Positions 1 to 7,350 are shown, numbered from the stretch's first letter. The stretch is DNA of 14,464 bases from CAKOSP01 sp964371745 (GCA_964371745.1 CAYJNS010000024.1:1-14464); one strand, 5' to 3'. Numbers and translations are program-made. The notes: generated from the sequence alone by a model not told the origin.

Positions 1-465
1 AAGTTCTAAAAGTGGCGCTCCTGCTCTATTGTAATCTATTGTAGATGAATCAGGATAATGATCTTGTGATGCAGCATCTTCCTCAAGGTGAATATTATTA
101 ACTCTTACCTTTTTCATTTCACCATTACATTCATAATCTAAATAACCATAAATACCAACTGGCGCTGGTTTTGTTTCTTGTGTAATTTGAAAACCTTTTG
201 GTAAATCAGGATAATAATAATTTTTTCTTTCAAAGTAGATATATTCAGGCTGTGTACAGTTTAAAATAATACTTGCCATTAAACTTTTTCTTACTGCTTC
301 TTTATTTAAAACTGGAAGTGTACCAGGAAAAGCCATATCTACTGGTCTAATATTTGAGTTTGGCACTTCTTTAAATGAATTTTCTGCACTTGAAAATACT
401 TTTGTATTAGTTTCGCTTATTTCACAGTGCATTTCAAGTCCGATTAATACTTTATATTTATCCAT
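1..465 (-). CDS. gatB: Aspartyl/glutamyl-tRNA(Asn/Gln) amidotransferase subunit B, N-terminal part (cut by left edge)
   Basis: GatB is the tRNA-binding and kinase subunit of the cytoplasmic GatCAB complex, which phosphorylates Glu (or Asp) mischarged on tRNA-Gln (tRNA-Asn) and amidates it with ammonia delivered from GatA. The first 155 residues are visible. They begin MDKYKVLIGLEMHCE, the family's GLE-x-H opening, followed by DMAFPGTLPVLN, FERKNYYYPDLPKGFQIT and HLEEDAA, all hallmark stretches of the GatB catalytic cradle (typically Y-x-YPD-x-PK-x-YQI and H-x-EEDA). The ATG overlaps the gatA stop by one base (TAATG), and a strong AAGGAGG site lies inside the last codons of gatA, which fixes the start and implies translational coupling. 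It is last in the visible hisS-gatC-gatA-gatB unit. The remaining two thirds, including the tail domain that contacts tRNA, lie outside the window. Confidence 0.95.
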   Translation of the reverse strand, partial: MDKYKVLIGLEMHCEISETNTKVFSSAENSFKEVPNSNIRPVDMAFPGTLPVLNKEAVRKSLMASIILNCTQPEYIYFERKNYYYPDLPKGFQITQETKPAPVGIYGYLDYECNGEMKKVRVNNIHLEEDAASQDHYPDSSTIDYNRAGAPLLEL

Positions 466-1922
466 TAAATTACCTCCTTAGCTATTTGACCAACATATTC
501 CATCTTACTTTCAATTGCATGAGCAATATTAAGCATAGTTTCATCTTTATAACAGTTACTTGTTAATGAAAAAGCAACAGGTAAATTATTAATAAATCCA
601 TTTGGTACACTAATAGATGGAAAACCACCGAAATTCCCAATTTGAAGATGTTCTTCAAGAGCTAAATCATTTTCGCTTTTGATATTACTAGCTTCATCTA
701 ATTTTGTGGCTGGACCTTTTGATATAGGTAATATAACTGAATCATATTCTTTAAATAATTTCTTATATTCATCAACTATTAATCTTCTTAATTTTTGTGC
801 ATTATGAAAATATCTATCTTTGTTTTGAGCTTGTAATACATAAGATCCTATTACGAATCTTCTTTTAATAAGTGGTGAAAAACCATTAGTACGATAATCT
901 TTCATCATATCAATATAATTATCTTTTTTACTTCTTGGACCAAATATAATACCTGTTAAATTAGACATATTACTAGTAGCTTCAGCGCAGCTTATTACAA
1001 CATAAGCACTACCTACTGCATTAAGTAATTTTTGATCAATGCTAACTTCTTCAACAATCATTCCTAACTTCTTTGCAATTTCTATAGTTTTAAAAAAATT
1101 ATCAAAATGAGCCTTTAATTCATCGCTTGGATTATGATAATTATTTATATCACATATTTCTTTAATATAACAAAGTTTTTTACCAGATACGTTACCATCT
1201 AATCCCTGAAGTAAATTAATATTACTTGAATCAAAACTTGTCATATCATTTTGATCAAGTCCTTTCATATTATCTACAGCAATAGCCGAGTCTTCAACAC
1301 TTCTTGCAAAAACACCACATGTATCAAGACTGGATGCAAAAGGAAAAAGACCATATCTAGAAATCATTCCATAAGTTGGTTTATATCCAACAACACCACA
1401 GAACGCTGCTGGTTTACGAATTGAGTCTCCAGTATCTGAACCTAGCGCATAAGGATAAACTCCATATGCAACAGCTGCAGCAGATCCGGCACTAGACCCA
1501 GCACACATACGAGTTGTATCCCATGGATTTTTAACAACCCCAGTATGCCCTGTAGTACCAGTTCCTCCCATTCCAAACTCATCTAGAACAGTTTTATTAA
1601 CGCCTACTGCTCCAGCATTTTTTAAGTTTACTACTGCAGTTGCATCAAAAAAAGGAACATAATCTTTAAGTGTATTTGAAGATCCTGTACTAAGTATGTC
1701 TTTAGTAGAATAATTATCTTTAATTCCATATGGTATACCAGATAAAATATTATCGGTTATTTTTTCTTCTTTAGCATCATCCATTATTGTAACAAATGCA
1801 TTACATTTTTCTTGGAGTTCATAAGATAACTTTAAAGATTCATCTATTAAATCTTTACTTGTAACTTCACCATTTTTTAATGCTTCATGAATTTCTTTTA
1901 GAGATTTATTTATATAACTCAT
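465..1922 (-). CDS. gatA: Aspartyl/glutamyl-tRNA(Asn/Gln) amidotransferase subunit A (glutaminase/amidase)
   Basis: GatA hydrolyses glutamine and passes ammonia to GatB for transamidation of mischarged tRNA. The 485-residue length is normal for GatA. The amidase-signature triad is visible by spacing against the known S. aureus enzyme: Lys68 (GIPYGIKDN), cis-Ser143 (AGSSAGS) and nucleophile Ser167 (SDTGDSIRKP). The downstream GVVGYKPTYGMISRYG and SSLDTCGVFARSVEDSA stretches are also family hallmarks. Two details differ from the common form: GSSAGS instead of GSSGGS, and Asp166 before the nucleophile where most enzymes have Gly (TGGSIR). I recall GDS-type forms from mycoplasma and related GatA proteins, so this is probably a lineage trait and not a defect. 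The ATG overlaps the gatC stop by one base (TAATG), and the 3' end overlaps the gatB start by one base. Confidence 0.97.
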   Translation of the reverse strand: MSYINKSLKEIHEALKNGEVTSKDLIDESLKLSYELQEKCNAFVTIMDDAKEEKITDNILSGIPYGIKDNYSTKDILSTGSSNTLKDYVPFFDATAVVNLKNAGAVGVNKTVLDEFGMGGTGTTGHTGVVKNPWDTTRMCAGSSAGSAAAVAYGVYPYALGSDTGDSIRKPAAFCGVVGYKPTYGMISRYGLFPFASSLDTCGVFARSVEDSAIAVDNMKGLDQNDMTSFDSSNINLLQGLDGNVSGKKLCYIKEICDINNYHNPSDELKAHFDNFFKTIEIAKKLGMIVEEVSIDQKLLNAVGSAYVVISCAEATSNMSNLTGIIFGPRSKKDNYIDMMKDYRTNGFSPLIKRRFVIGSYVLQAQNKDRYFHNAQKLRRLIVDEYKKLFKEYDSVILPISKGPATKLDEASNIKSENDLALEEHLQIGNFGGFPSISVPNGFINNLPVAFSLTSNCYKDETMLNIAHAIESKMEYVGQIAKEVI

Positions 1923-2215
1923 TATCCTACCACCTTTGGAACTTCTACTTCTCTTCCTGCAAAACCATCGCAGTTTTTAAGTAAATCTTCAACTGGAATT
2001 GATTTTTCAATAACATCGTCTCTTAAAGTATAAGAAAAATCATCAAGTGCATGTGTCATAGGTTCCACTTTATCTATTCCATCTATTTCGTTTATTAAAT
2101 TTATATTTTTATCAATGATATGAAACTCATCAAGTACCATTTTGTTTTCTTCATCTGTTAAACCAATTAATAGTTTATCAGCAAGTTCTGTAACCATTTC
2201 TTTTGTAAAATCCAT
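1922..2215 (-). CDS. gatC: Aspartyl/glutamyl-tRNA(Asn/Gln) amidotransferase subunit C
   Basis: GatC is the small belt subunit that wraps around the GatA-GatB interface and stabilises the complex. At 97 residues it has the usual length. The family pattern is visible: an N-terminal helix with a KEMVTELADKLLIGLTDEE opening, a central helix ending in LINEIDGID, then VEPMTHALDDFSYTLRDD, the conserved VEP...H...LR-D segment that threads along GatA. An AAAGGAG site sits immediately upstream and overlaps the hisS stop codon, with 12 nt between hisS and gatC. It is the first of three gat genes joined by single-base overlaps, so stoichiometric synthesis by coupling is likely. Confidence 0.94.
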   Translation of the reverse strand: MDFTKEMVTELADKLLIGLTDEENKMVLDEFHIIDKNINLINEIDGIDKVEPMTHALDDFSYTLRDDVIEKSIPVEDLLKNCDGFAGREVEVPKVVG

Positions 2216-2227
2216 TATTTTTCTCCT

Positions 2228-3484
2228 TTATAAATTTCCATTTAAATAATCTACTATATCTGTTTCATCTATTTTTTCTTCTTCTTTAGTAGCATTATCT
2301 TTTATATTAATTAATCCAAGTTTTAAGTCTTCATCATTTAATATAATGACAAATCTCGGATTGTATTTTTCAACTAACTTAAATTGCGATTTTAAACTTA
2401 AGTCATTAAAATTATTTTCTACACTTATACCTTCGCTTCTAAGCATATTGCTTATTATTAAACTTTGTAATTTTTCTTCTTCACTTATAGCCATAACAAA
2501 TACATCGATATCTTTTTTTATCATATTTAAATCTATTTTATTTTTTAAATAGTTTATTATTCGATCAATTCCTAGTGCGAAACCAGTAGCAGGCATATCA
2601 GGGCCTTCTAAAGACTTAACTAAATTATTATATCTTCCACCACCGCCAAGTGCTAGCCCATTATCATCTAAAAATTCATAAACAAATTCTGTATAATAAT
2701 CAAGTCCTCTTACGATATTTGGATTAACTTCATAATTTACATCTAAAAGCATCAAAAGTTTTTCTAACTCTTCCAATCTTATCTTACTTGAGTTTGATAA
2801 ATACTCTGTAATAATTGGTAGATTTTTAAATACTTCACTATCTTTATCAATTTTACAATCAAGAATTCTAAGAGGATTTGTTTCATATCTTTTTTTACAA
2901 TCATCACATAAGTCATTTAAATAAGGCTTAATATACTCTTTTAATGCTTTTGTATAATTTTCTCTAGATTCATTATCACCTAAAGAATTTATACTAACAG
3001 TAATATCTTCTAAATCAAAACCAAGTGAACCAAATAACTGATAACCTACATTAATTATTTCAGCATCTACTTTTACTTCATTAGAATTAAAAGCTTCTAT
3101 TCCAAATTGAGTAAATTCTCTAAATCTACCAGCTTGAGGTCTTTCATAACGATACATAGTTCCAAAATAATAATATTTTATTAAATCATTTCTATTACCA
3201 TAAAGTTTATTTTCAACAACACTTCTTGCAACGCACGCTGTTCCTTCAGGTCTTAGCGTAATTGATCTATCTCCTCTATCTTTAAAGTTATATGTTTCTT
3301 TTGAAACTATATCAGAGTCTTCACCTACTGAGCGATGAAATAAATCACTTGCTTCAAATATTGGAGTTCTTATATATTCTATATTGTTTATTTTCATACT
3401 GTAGTTTATAACATCTTGTATAAAATTATAATATACTGCATCATCGCCTAAAATATCTAATGTTCCTTTTGGTTTAATAATCAT
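2228..3484 (-). CDS. hisS: Histidyl-tRNA synthetase
   Basis: This class II synthetase charges tRNA-His. The protein has 418 residues, a typical bacterial length. It opens with IKPKGTLDILGDDA (family consensus PKGT-x-D). TLRPEGTA is at about 76-83. Motif 2 (YYYFGTMYRYERPQAGRFRE) is at about 104-123, followed by TQFGIEAF. The two histidine-binding motifs follow: HisA-1 RGLDYYTE at 259-266 and HisA-2 LALGGGGRYNNL at 277-288. Motif 3 is ATGFALGIDRI at 299-309. The last roughly 95 residues form the anticodon-binding domain. A C-x2-C plus C element (LCDDCKK...DCK, about 192-210) in the insertion region is common in bacterial HisRS. The start is ATG with an AAGGATG site just upstream. It heads the hisS-gatCAB unit behind its own promoter; I see no T-box in its short leader. 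Confidence 0.97.
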   Translation of the reverse strand: MIIKPKGTLDILGDDAVYYNFIQDVINYSMKINNIEYIRTPIFEASDLFHRSVGEDSDIVSKETYNFKDRGDRSITLRPEGTACVARSVVENKLYGNRNDLIKYYYFGTMYRYERPQAGRFREFTQFGIEAFNSNEVKVDAEIINVGYQLFGSLGFDLEDITVSINSLGDNESRENYTKALKEYIKPYLNDLCDDCKKRYETNPLRILDCKIDKDSEVFKNLPIITEYLSNSSKIRLEELEKLLMLLDVNYEVNPNIVRGLDYYTEFVYEFLDDNGLALGGGGRYNNLVKSLEGPDMPATGFALGIDRIINYLKNKIDLNMIKKDIDVFVMAISEEEKLQSLIISNMLRSEGISVENNFNDLSLKSQFKLVEKYNPRFVIILNDEDLKLGLINIKDNATKEEEKIDETDIVDYLNGNL

Positions 3485-3522
3485 ATTTCATCCTTCTTTC
3501 TTTTGTAATATATACCATGAAT

Positions 3523-3551
3523 ATAATATAATAAATATCTGTTTTAGTCAA
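3523..3551 (-). promoter_or_regulatory. Sigma-A-type promoter for hisS-gatCAB
   Basis: Read on the minus strand, TTGACT (3551-3546) and TATTAT (3528-3523) are separated by exactly 17 nt. Initiation near 3516 would give a leader of about 30 nt, too short for a T-box. This separates hisS expression from the hypothetical genes upstream. Confidence 0.7.
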
Positions 3552-3567
3552 GGTTTTAAGCCAAATT

Positions 3568-3592
3568 AAAACAAGAATTAATCTTGTTTTTT
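3568..3592 (-). terminator. Weak AT-rich hairpin after the 75-residue gene
   Basis: AAAACAAGA and TCTTGTTTT form a perfect 9-bp stem (arms 3568-3576 and 3582-3590) with a 5-nt loop. The hairpin covers the stop codon of the small gene. On the minus strand it is followed by only a short T-rich run (TTTT, AA, TTT). On the plus strand the tail is six Ts. There are only two G-C pairs per stem, so termination efficiency may be modest. It sits directly upstream of the hisS promoter, where a terminator would be expected. Confidence 0.4.
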
Positions 3593-3805
3593 AGTTCTTT
3601 CATAACATGTTTGATTTTCATTTTTTGAAATAAAATTTTCAAATTCATCTAATTCTTCTTTACTTAAATATTCCCAAGAGTTTAGAAAAAAATTAGCCAT
3701 AAATGGAAGTCCATTTAAACCATTACTAGAAATGTTTTCAAGTTCTTCATCTAACTTTTTTAATAATTTTCCTTCTGTATAATTATAGCTTTTTTTCTCG
3801 TCCAA
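3578..3805 (-). CDS. Small acidic hypothetical protein, 75 residues, TTG start
   Basis: I do not recognise this protein. It is 75 residues, charged and helical in character (KLLKKLDEELEN, then WEYLSKEELDEFENFISKNE), with no signal peptide and one short hydrophobic patch (GLPFMANFFL, about 32-41) that is too short and mixed for a membrane span. The start is TTG, chosen because an AGGAGA site lies 5 nt upstream and no ATG fits. The start codon lies 23 nt inside the end of the preceding gene in a different frame, so the two are probably translationally coupled and may work together. Its reality rests on the ribosome binding site, the overlap and the clean stop at a hairpin; no homology supports it. 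Confidence 0.6.
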   Translation of the reverse strand: MDEKKSYNYTEGKLLKKLDEELENISSNGLNGLPFMANFFLNSWEYLSKEELDEFENFISKNENQTCYERTKKQD

Positions 3806-4439
3806 GATTCTCTCCTACTTTTAAACTATTTAAAACATTTAGTAAATAAGTAAACTCTTCATCTGTGTACACATAGTTATTAAGTAAATCCATTATTTGA
3901 TGGTATTTTTTATTTGAACTATTTATACTATTATTTTGGAATTGATTAATAGAAGAAACTTTTAATTCTAAAATATAATTATATAACGTTTCATAACCAC
4001 TTGTATTCATAAAGTAATAATCATTATCATAACCAATTAGTCTGTTTTCTTTTAACAGTTTTAAAACAACTTGTTCATGATCGCTAAAATATTTTCTTAT
4101 TTGATTACTTCTTATTGAACTAAACATGTTTTGAGAAGTAAATTCATTGCTTAATATAATAAATTTTTGAAGCACTAGCATTTTTTTATCTATGTTTTCT
4201 ACCGCTAACTTAATATTATCATCTATTGAGCCTACTATAAATTGATATTCAAAAATAGACTCAGTTTCATCTTGAAATTCTTTTAATGTTTTAAAACTAT
4301 TACCCTTTAATGAATCTTCAATATTATAACCTATGTTATTTAATATTTTAATCATAGCTTTTATATCGTATGTAGATACTTCCCCATTATTTATTGCTAT
4401 AGCAAGCTCTAAATCCTTTATAATTTTTCTATTTTCCAT
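3783..4439 (-). CDS. Hypothetical protein, 218 residues
   Basis: No family is recognised. The protein starts MENRKIIKDLELAI. An in-frame ATG lies 48 nt further upstream, but it overlaps the probable -35 box and has no ribosome binding site, whereas AAGGATGG (4445-4452) sits 5 nt before this ATG. The sequence is predominantly helical and soluble, with no signal peptide or membrane span. The N-terminal 45 residues carry KAMIKILNNIGYNIEDSL, which resembles KEKLRKALINYGYNLNDNL in the divergent 343-residue protein, so the pair may share an N-terminal domain. The middle (FSSIRSNQIRKYFSDHEQVVLKLLKENRL) could be a short helical, winged-helix-like segment, but this is speculation. The 3' end overlaps the 75-residue gene by 23 nt. 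Confidence 0.75.
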   Translation of the reverse strand: MENRKIIKDLELAIAINNGEVSTYDIKAMIKILNNIGYNIEDSLKGNSFKTLKEFQDETESIFEYQFIVGSIDDNIKLAVENIDKKMLVLQKFIILSNEFTSQNMFSSIRSNQIRKYFSDHEQVVLKLLKENRLIGYDNDYYFMNTSGYETLYNYILELKVSSINQFQNNSINSSNKKYHQIMDLLNNYVYTDEEFTYLLNVLNSLKVGENLGREKKL

Positions 4440-4458
4440 AAACACCATCCTTAAATTA

Positions 4459-4487
4459 AATTTAACAAAATAAAATATATAAGTCAA
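4459..4487 (-). promoter_or_regulatory. Candidate promoter for the 218- and 75-residue gene pair
   Basis: On the minus strand, TTGACT (4487-4482) is followed after 17 nt by TAAATT (4464-4459), a good -35 with a mediocre -10 (4 of 6 matches). Initiation would fall near 4452, very close to the ribosome binding site, leaving a leader of only about a dozen bases. The location between two divergent genes fits. Confidence 0.45.
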
Positions 4488-4526
4488 TATTTAAGAATTT
4501 TATTTACAAACATTTTACTAAATAAC

Positions 4527-4555
4527 TTGATTTTAATGAATAATAAATATATAAT
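4527..4555 (+). promoter_or_regulatory. Sigma-A-type promoter for the 343-residue gene
   Basis: TTGATT (4527-4532), a 17-nt spacer and a perfect TATAAT (4550-4555) precede a GGAGGG ribosome binding site (4571-4576) and the ATG at 4582. The predicted leader is about 20 nt. The -35 lies about 40 nt from the -35 of the opposing promoter, so a regulator bound between them could affect both genes. No clear operator palindrome was seen. Confidence 0.75.
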
Positions 4556-4581
4556 ATTTTAAGAAATGAAGGAGGGATATT

Positions 4582-5613
4582 ATGAGATATTCTAAAAAAG
4601 AACTTGAAAATTTAATTAATTCGTTAAACGAATATAGTTCAAATGAAGATAAAGAAAAATTAAGAAAGGCCCTAATAAATTATGGTTATAATTTAAATGA
4701 CAATTTAGCTAGCAAAGTAATAAAAATTGATATTAATTTGATTAACGATTTAAAAAACATTTCTTTTAATACTTATTTACTTTCTTTAAAACTTAGACTA
4801 AAAAATAATATAGGTGATATTATGGCAATAAACTATTCATTTTCTGATTTACCCGAGGATGCTTATGAACAAGTATTAATGATTGTTTTTAAATATGGAA
4901 GTGAAAAAAATATAATTCACTTTTTAAGTGATGATTTTGGATATTTTTCCTATTCTTTAAAAGATATTGCAAATAAATATCAATATTTAATTAAATCTAA
5001 TGTAGAGAAAATAATTAGTAAAAATCCACCATTTATTCATTATATAAATGAGCAAACAGCTAGAATTCAAATTATAGCCTTGCAAAATGCACTTGATACT
5101 AAAGAAGTATTTAGTCTATTAAAAGATCCATCTGATATTTCATATGCATATATGCTAACAAAATTTGATAAAGATGATGAAATATTTAAAAATATGTTTA
5201 TTGATGGGGTACCACAAAATATAGCTAATCATACTATTAATTTTGCTCCTTATATGGTTTCTAAAGATTATATTAGAAATGCTCTTTCTGGGGAATATTT
5301 AGATAATATTCTATTAACTAATCCTATGTTTATTAAATATTATGATGAATCTCAAATTACTTTAGAAAGACTTATTTTACTTGTAAAAACTAAGCCTTTA
5401 GAAGTATTTAATTATGAAATAAAGAGAATTATTTTTTCAGAAAGATTACTAAATATAGCTAAAGAAAATATGAGTAAATTAACAGAAAAAGAGCAACTTA
5501 TATTTTTAGAAAAAGAAAATAATTATAGAAATGAAATAGCAGATATAGAAAATAAATATAATAATTTAATAAATTTTAATAGTCAAATAGATACTATTAG
5601 AGAAAAAAAATAA
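4582..5613 (+). CDS. Hypothetical helical-repeat protein, 343 residues (DUF4116-like in character)
   Basis: This is the only gene in the window on the plus strand. It has an excellent GGAGGG ribosome binding site 5 nt before the ATG and its own promoter. I do not recognise a named family. The protein is Lys/Asn/Ile-rich, soluble and apparently all-helical, with no signal peptide or membrane span. Two segments resemble each other: NPPFIHYINEQ at about 148-158 and NPMFIKYYDES at about 247-257, each followed by a leucine/isoleucine-rich helix and then (K)EVF. This NP-x-FI-x-Y rhythm recalls DUF4116-type or HEAT-like helical repeats, an impression that has not been tested by profile search. The N-terminus shares a GYNLNDNL-type motif with the divergent 218-residue protein. 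The C-terminal 60 residues are highly charged and could form a coiled coil. It ends in the shared terminator. Confidence 0.8.
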   Translation: MRYSKKELENLINSLNEYSSNEDKEKLRKALINYGYNLNDNLASKVIKIDINLINDLKNISFNTYLLSLKLRLKNNIGDIMAINYSFSDLPEDAYEQVLMIVFKYGSEKNIIHFLSDDFGYFSYSLKDIANKYQYLIKSNVEKIISKNPPFIHYINEQTARIQIIALQNALDTKEVFSLLKDPSDISYAYMLTKFDKDDEIFKNMFIDGVPQNIANHTINFAPYMVSKDYIRNALSGEYLDNILLTNPMFIKYYDESQITLERLILLVKTKPLEVFNYEIKRIIFSERLLNIAKENMSKLTEKEQLIFLEKENNYRNEIADIENKYNNLINFNSQIDTIREKK

Positions 5614-5630
5614 GGGTGACCTTATTTTTT
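5605..5630. terminator. Bidirectional intrinsic terminator between the 343-residue gene and aspS
   Basis: AAAAAATAAGG and CCTTATTTTTT form a perfect 11-bp stem with a GTGA loop (arms 5605-5615 and 5620-5630). Going rightward the stem ends in a T run; going leftward it runs into eight Ts. The stop codons of both convergent genes (TAA at 5611-5613 on the plus strand and 5622-5624 on the minus strand) lie within the stem arms. Confidence 0.9.
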
Positions 5631-7350
5631 ATTTATCTTAATATTTAATTCATCAAGCTGCTTTTCATCTACGTTATTTGGACACTCACTCATAAGGTCT
5701 GATGCAGATGCTGTTTTAGGAAACGCAATTACATCTCTTATATTTTCTGTTTTAGCAAGAAGCATTGTCAGTCTATCAAGTCCAAAAGCAAGTCCACCAT
5801 GAGGCGGAGTGCCGTATTTTAATGCTTCAACAAAGAAACCAAATTTTTCATTTATATCTTCTTTAGTTAGTTCTAAAGCTTCAAACATTTTTTCTTGAAT
5901 ATCTTCATTGTGTATACGAATAGATCCTCCACCTACTTCATATCCATTAATAACCATATCATAAGCTTTAGAATAACAATTAGCTTTATCTGTTATAAGT
6001 TTGTTTATATCGCTATCTTTAGGTGCAGTAAATGGATGATGAAGTGCCATAAATCTATTTTCTTCTTCACTATATTCAAATGAAGGAAAATCAGTTATCC
6101 ATAAAGTTTTGTAAGAATCATAATCTATTAAATCTAAATCCTTAGCCATTTTACATCTTAAATTACCTAATGATACTTTAGATATATCATAATTATCAGC
6201 AACTATTAATACTAGATCATTTTTTTCTAAAGATAAATTTTTAATTATATCTTTTTTAATATCATCACTTAATAATTTAGCAATAGAACCAGTAAGTTCT
6301 TCTTCTAGTTTTAAAAATGCAAGACCAGAAGCTTTATAAAGTTTTACATAATCCGTTAATTTATCTAATTCTTTACGAGAGTATTTATCTGCGGCGTTTT
6401 TAACTACTATTGCATTTATTTCTTTTTCTTTCATAAACTCAATATTAGCGCTACTTAAAAGACTAGTAATATCTATTATGGACATATCAAATCTTAAATC
6501 TGGTTTATCTGAACCATAATTTTTTATAGCATCGTCATATTTCATTTTCATAAATGGTTCTTTTAACTCAATATTGCCTACACTTTTAAATACATCTACT
6601 ATTAAATTTTCTGCTAAATTCATAACATCATCTTCATTTACAAAACTCATTTCAATATCTACTTGAGTAAATTCTGGTTGGCGATCGGCTCTTAAATCTT
6701 CATCTCTAAAANNNNNNNNNNTGGAAATATTTTTCTACCCCTCCTACCATTAAAAGTTGTTTAAATATTTGAGGTGACTGAGGAAGTGCATAAAATTTAC
6801 CATTATTTACTCTAGATGGAACTAAATAATCTCTAGCGCCTTCTGGTGTACTTTTACATAAAATTGGAGTTTCGACTTCTAAAAAATTTTCTTTATCTAA
6901 ATAATTTCTTAACGCCATTGTTAATTTATGTCTTAAAACTAAATTTTTAGATAAAGAATTTCTTCTTAAATCTAAATAGCGATATTTTAAACGCGTGTCT
7001 TCTAAAGCCGTTGTATTATCACTTATTTCAAAAGGAACTTCTTTAGATTTACTTAAAACTTCTAAATTAGTTACTTCTATTTCTATTTCACCTGTAGCTA
7101 GATTATGATTGGCATTTTCTCTTTTTACAACTATACCACTTACTTTTATTACATATTCACTTTTTACTGCTTCGGCTATCTCATATATATTTGATTCAGG
7201 TTTAATAAGAAGCTGTATTAATCCACTTCTATCTCTTAAATCAATAAATATTAATCCCCCTAAGTTTCTTTTTTTCAAAACCCATCCATAAAGAGTTATA
7301 TTTTCTCCTACATTTTTAATACATATTGTATTATTCATAATTTTTTTCAT
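5622..7350 (-). CDS. aspS: Aspartyl-tRNA synthetase, interrupted only by an assembly gap
   Basis: This class II synthetase charges tRNA-Asp. The first 209 residues hold the OB-fold anticodon-binding domain (GWVLKKRNLGGLIFIDLRD, about 22-40), RLKYRYLDLRR and motif 1 (FLEVETPILCKSTPEGARDY), ending at EKYF. After the gap the protein resumes at FRDEDLRADRQPEFTQ (motif 2). It continues through the insertion domain, the GYEVGGGSIRIH and GTPPHGGLAFGLDRL (motif 3) stretches, to the stop. With the five residues expected in the gap the enzyme would have 576 residues, normal for bacterial AspRS. The start is ATG with AAGGAG 7 nt upstream. Leu30 occupies the position that is His31 in the non-discriminating Pseudomonas enzyme, so a tRNA-Asp-specific enzyme is more likely (inference). 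Expression is controlled by the T-box upstream. It is not a pseudogene on present evidence: both flanks are intact and collinear. Confidence 0.95.
6712..6721. other. Assembly gap (10 N) inside aspS motif 2
   Basis: Ten ambiguous bases interrupt aspS between ...EKYF plus CA and T plus FRDED.... If the 10 Ns were literal the reading frame would break at a TAG directly after the gap. The family sequence here is Q-I-A-(R/K)-C, 15 nt, of which CA and a final T are present, so the true missing length is most likely 12 nt and the N count is a fixed placeholder. Confidence 0.97.

Noticed and set aside
2346..2552. Short plus-strand open frame opposite hisS, and similar ones at 5895-6083 and 7109-7291
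   Set aside because: All lie inside recognised synthetase genes on the other strand and have no independent support.
3485..3577. T-box leader for hisS
   Set aside because: The region between the promoter and the ATG is only about 30 nt and contains no GGTGG T-box sequence or specifier loop.
4440..4487. Earlier start for the 218-residue protein, 16 codons upstream
   Set aside because: That ATG overlaps the probable -35 box and lacks a ribosome binding site, whereas the chosen ATG has AAGGATGG 5 nt upstream.
5622..7350. aspS as a split or frameshifted pseudogene
   Set aside because: The only break coincides with the N run; both flanks are full and collinear with AspRS, and a 12-nt fill restores the frame.
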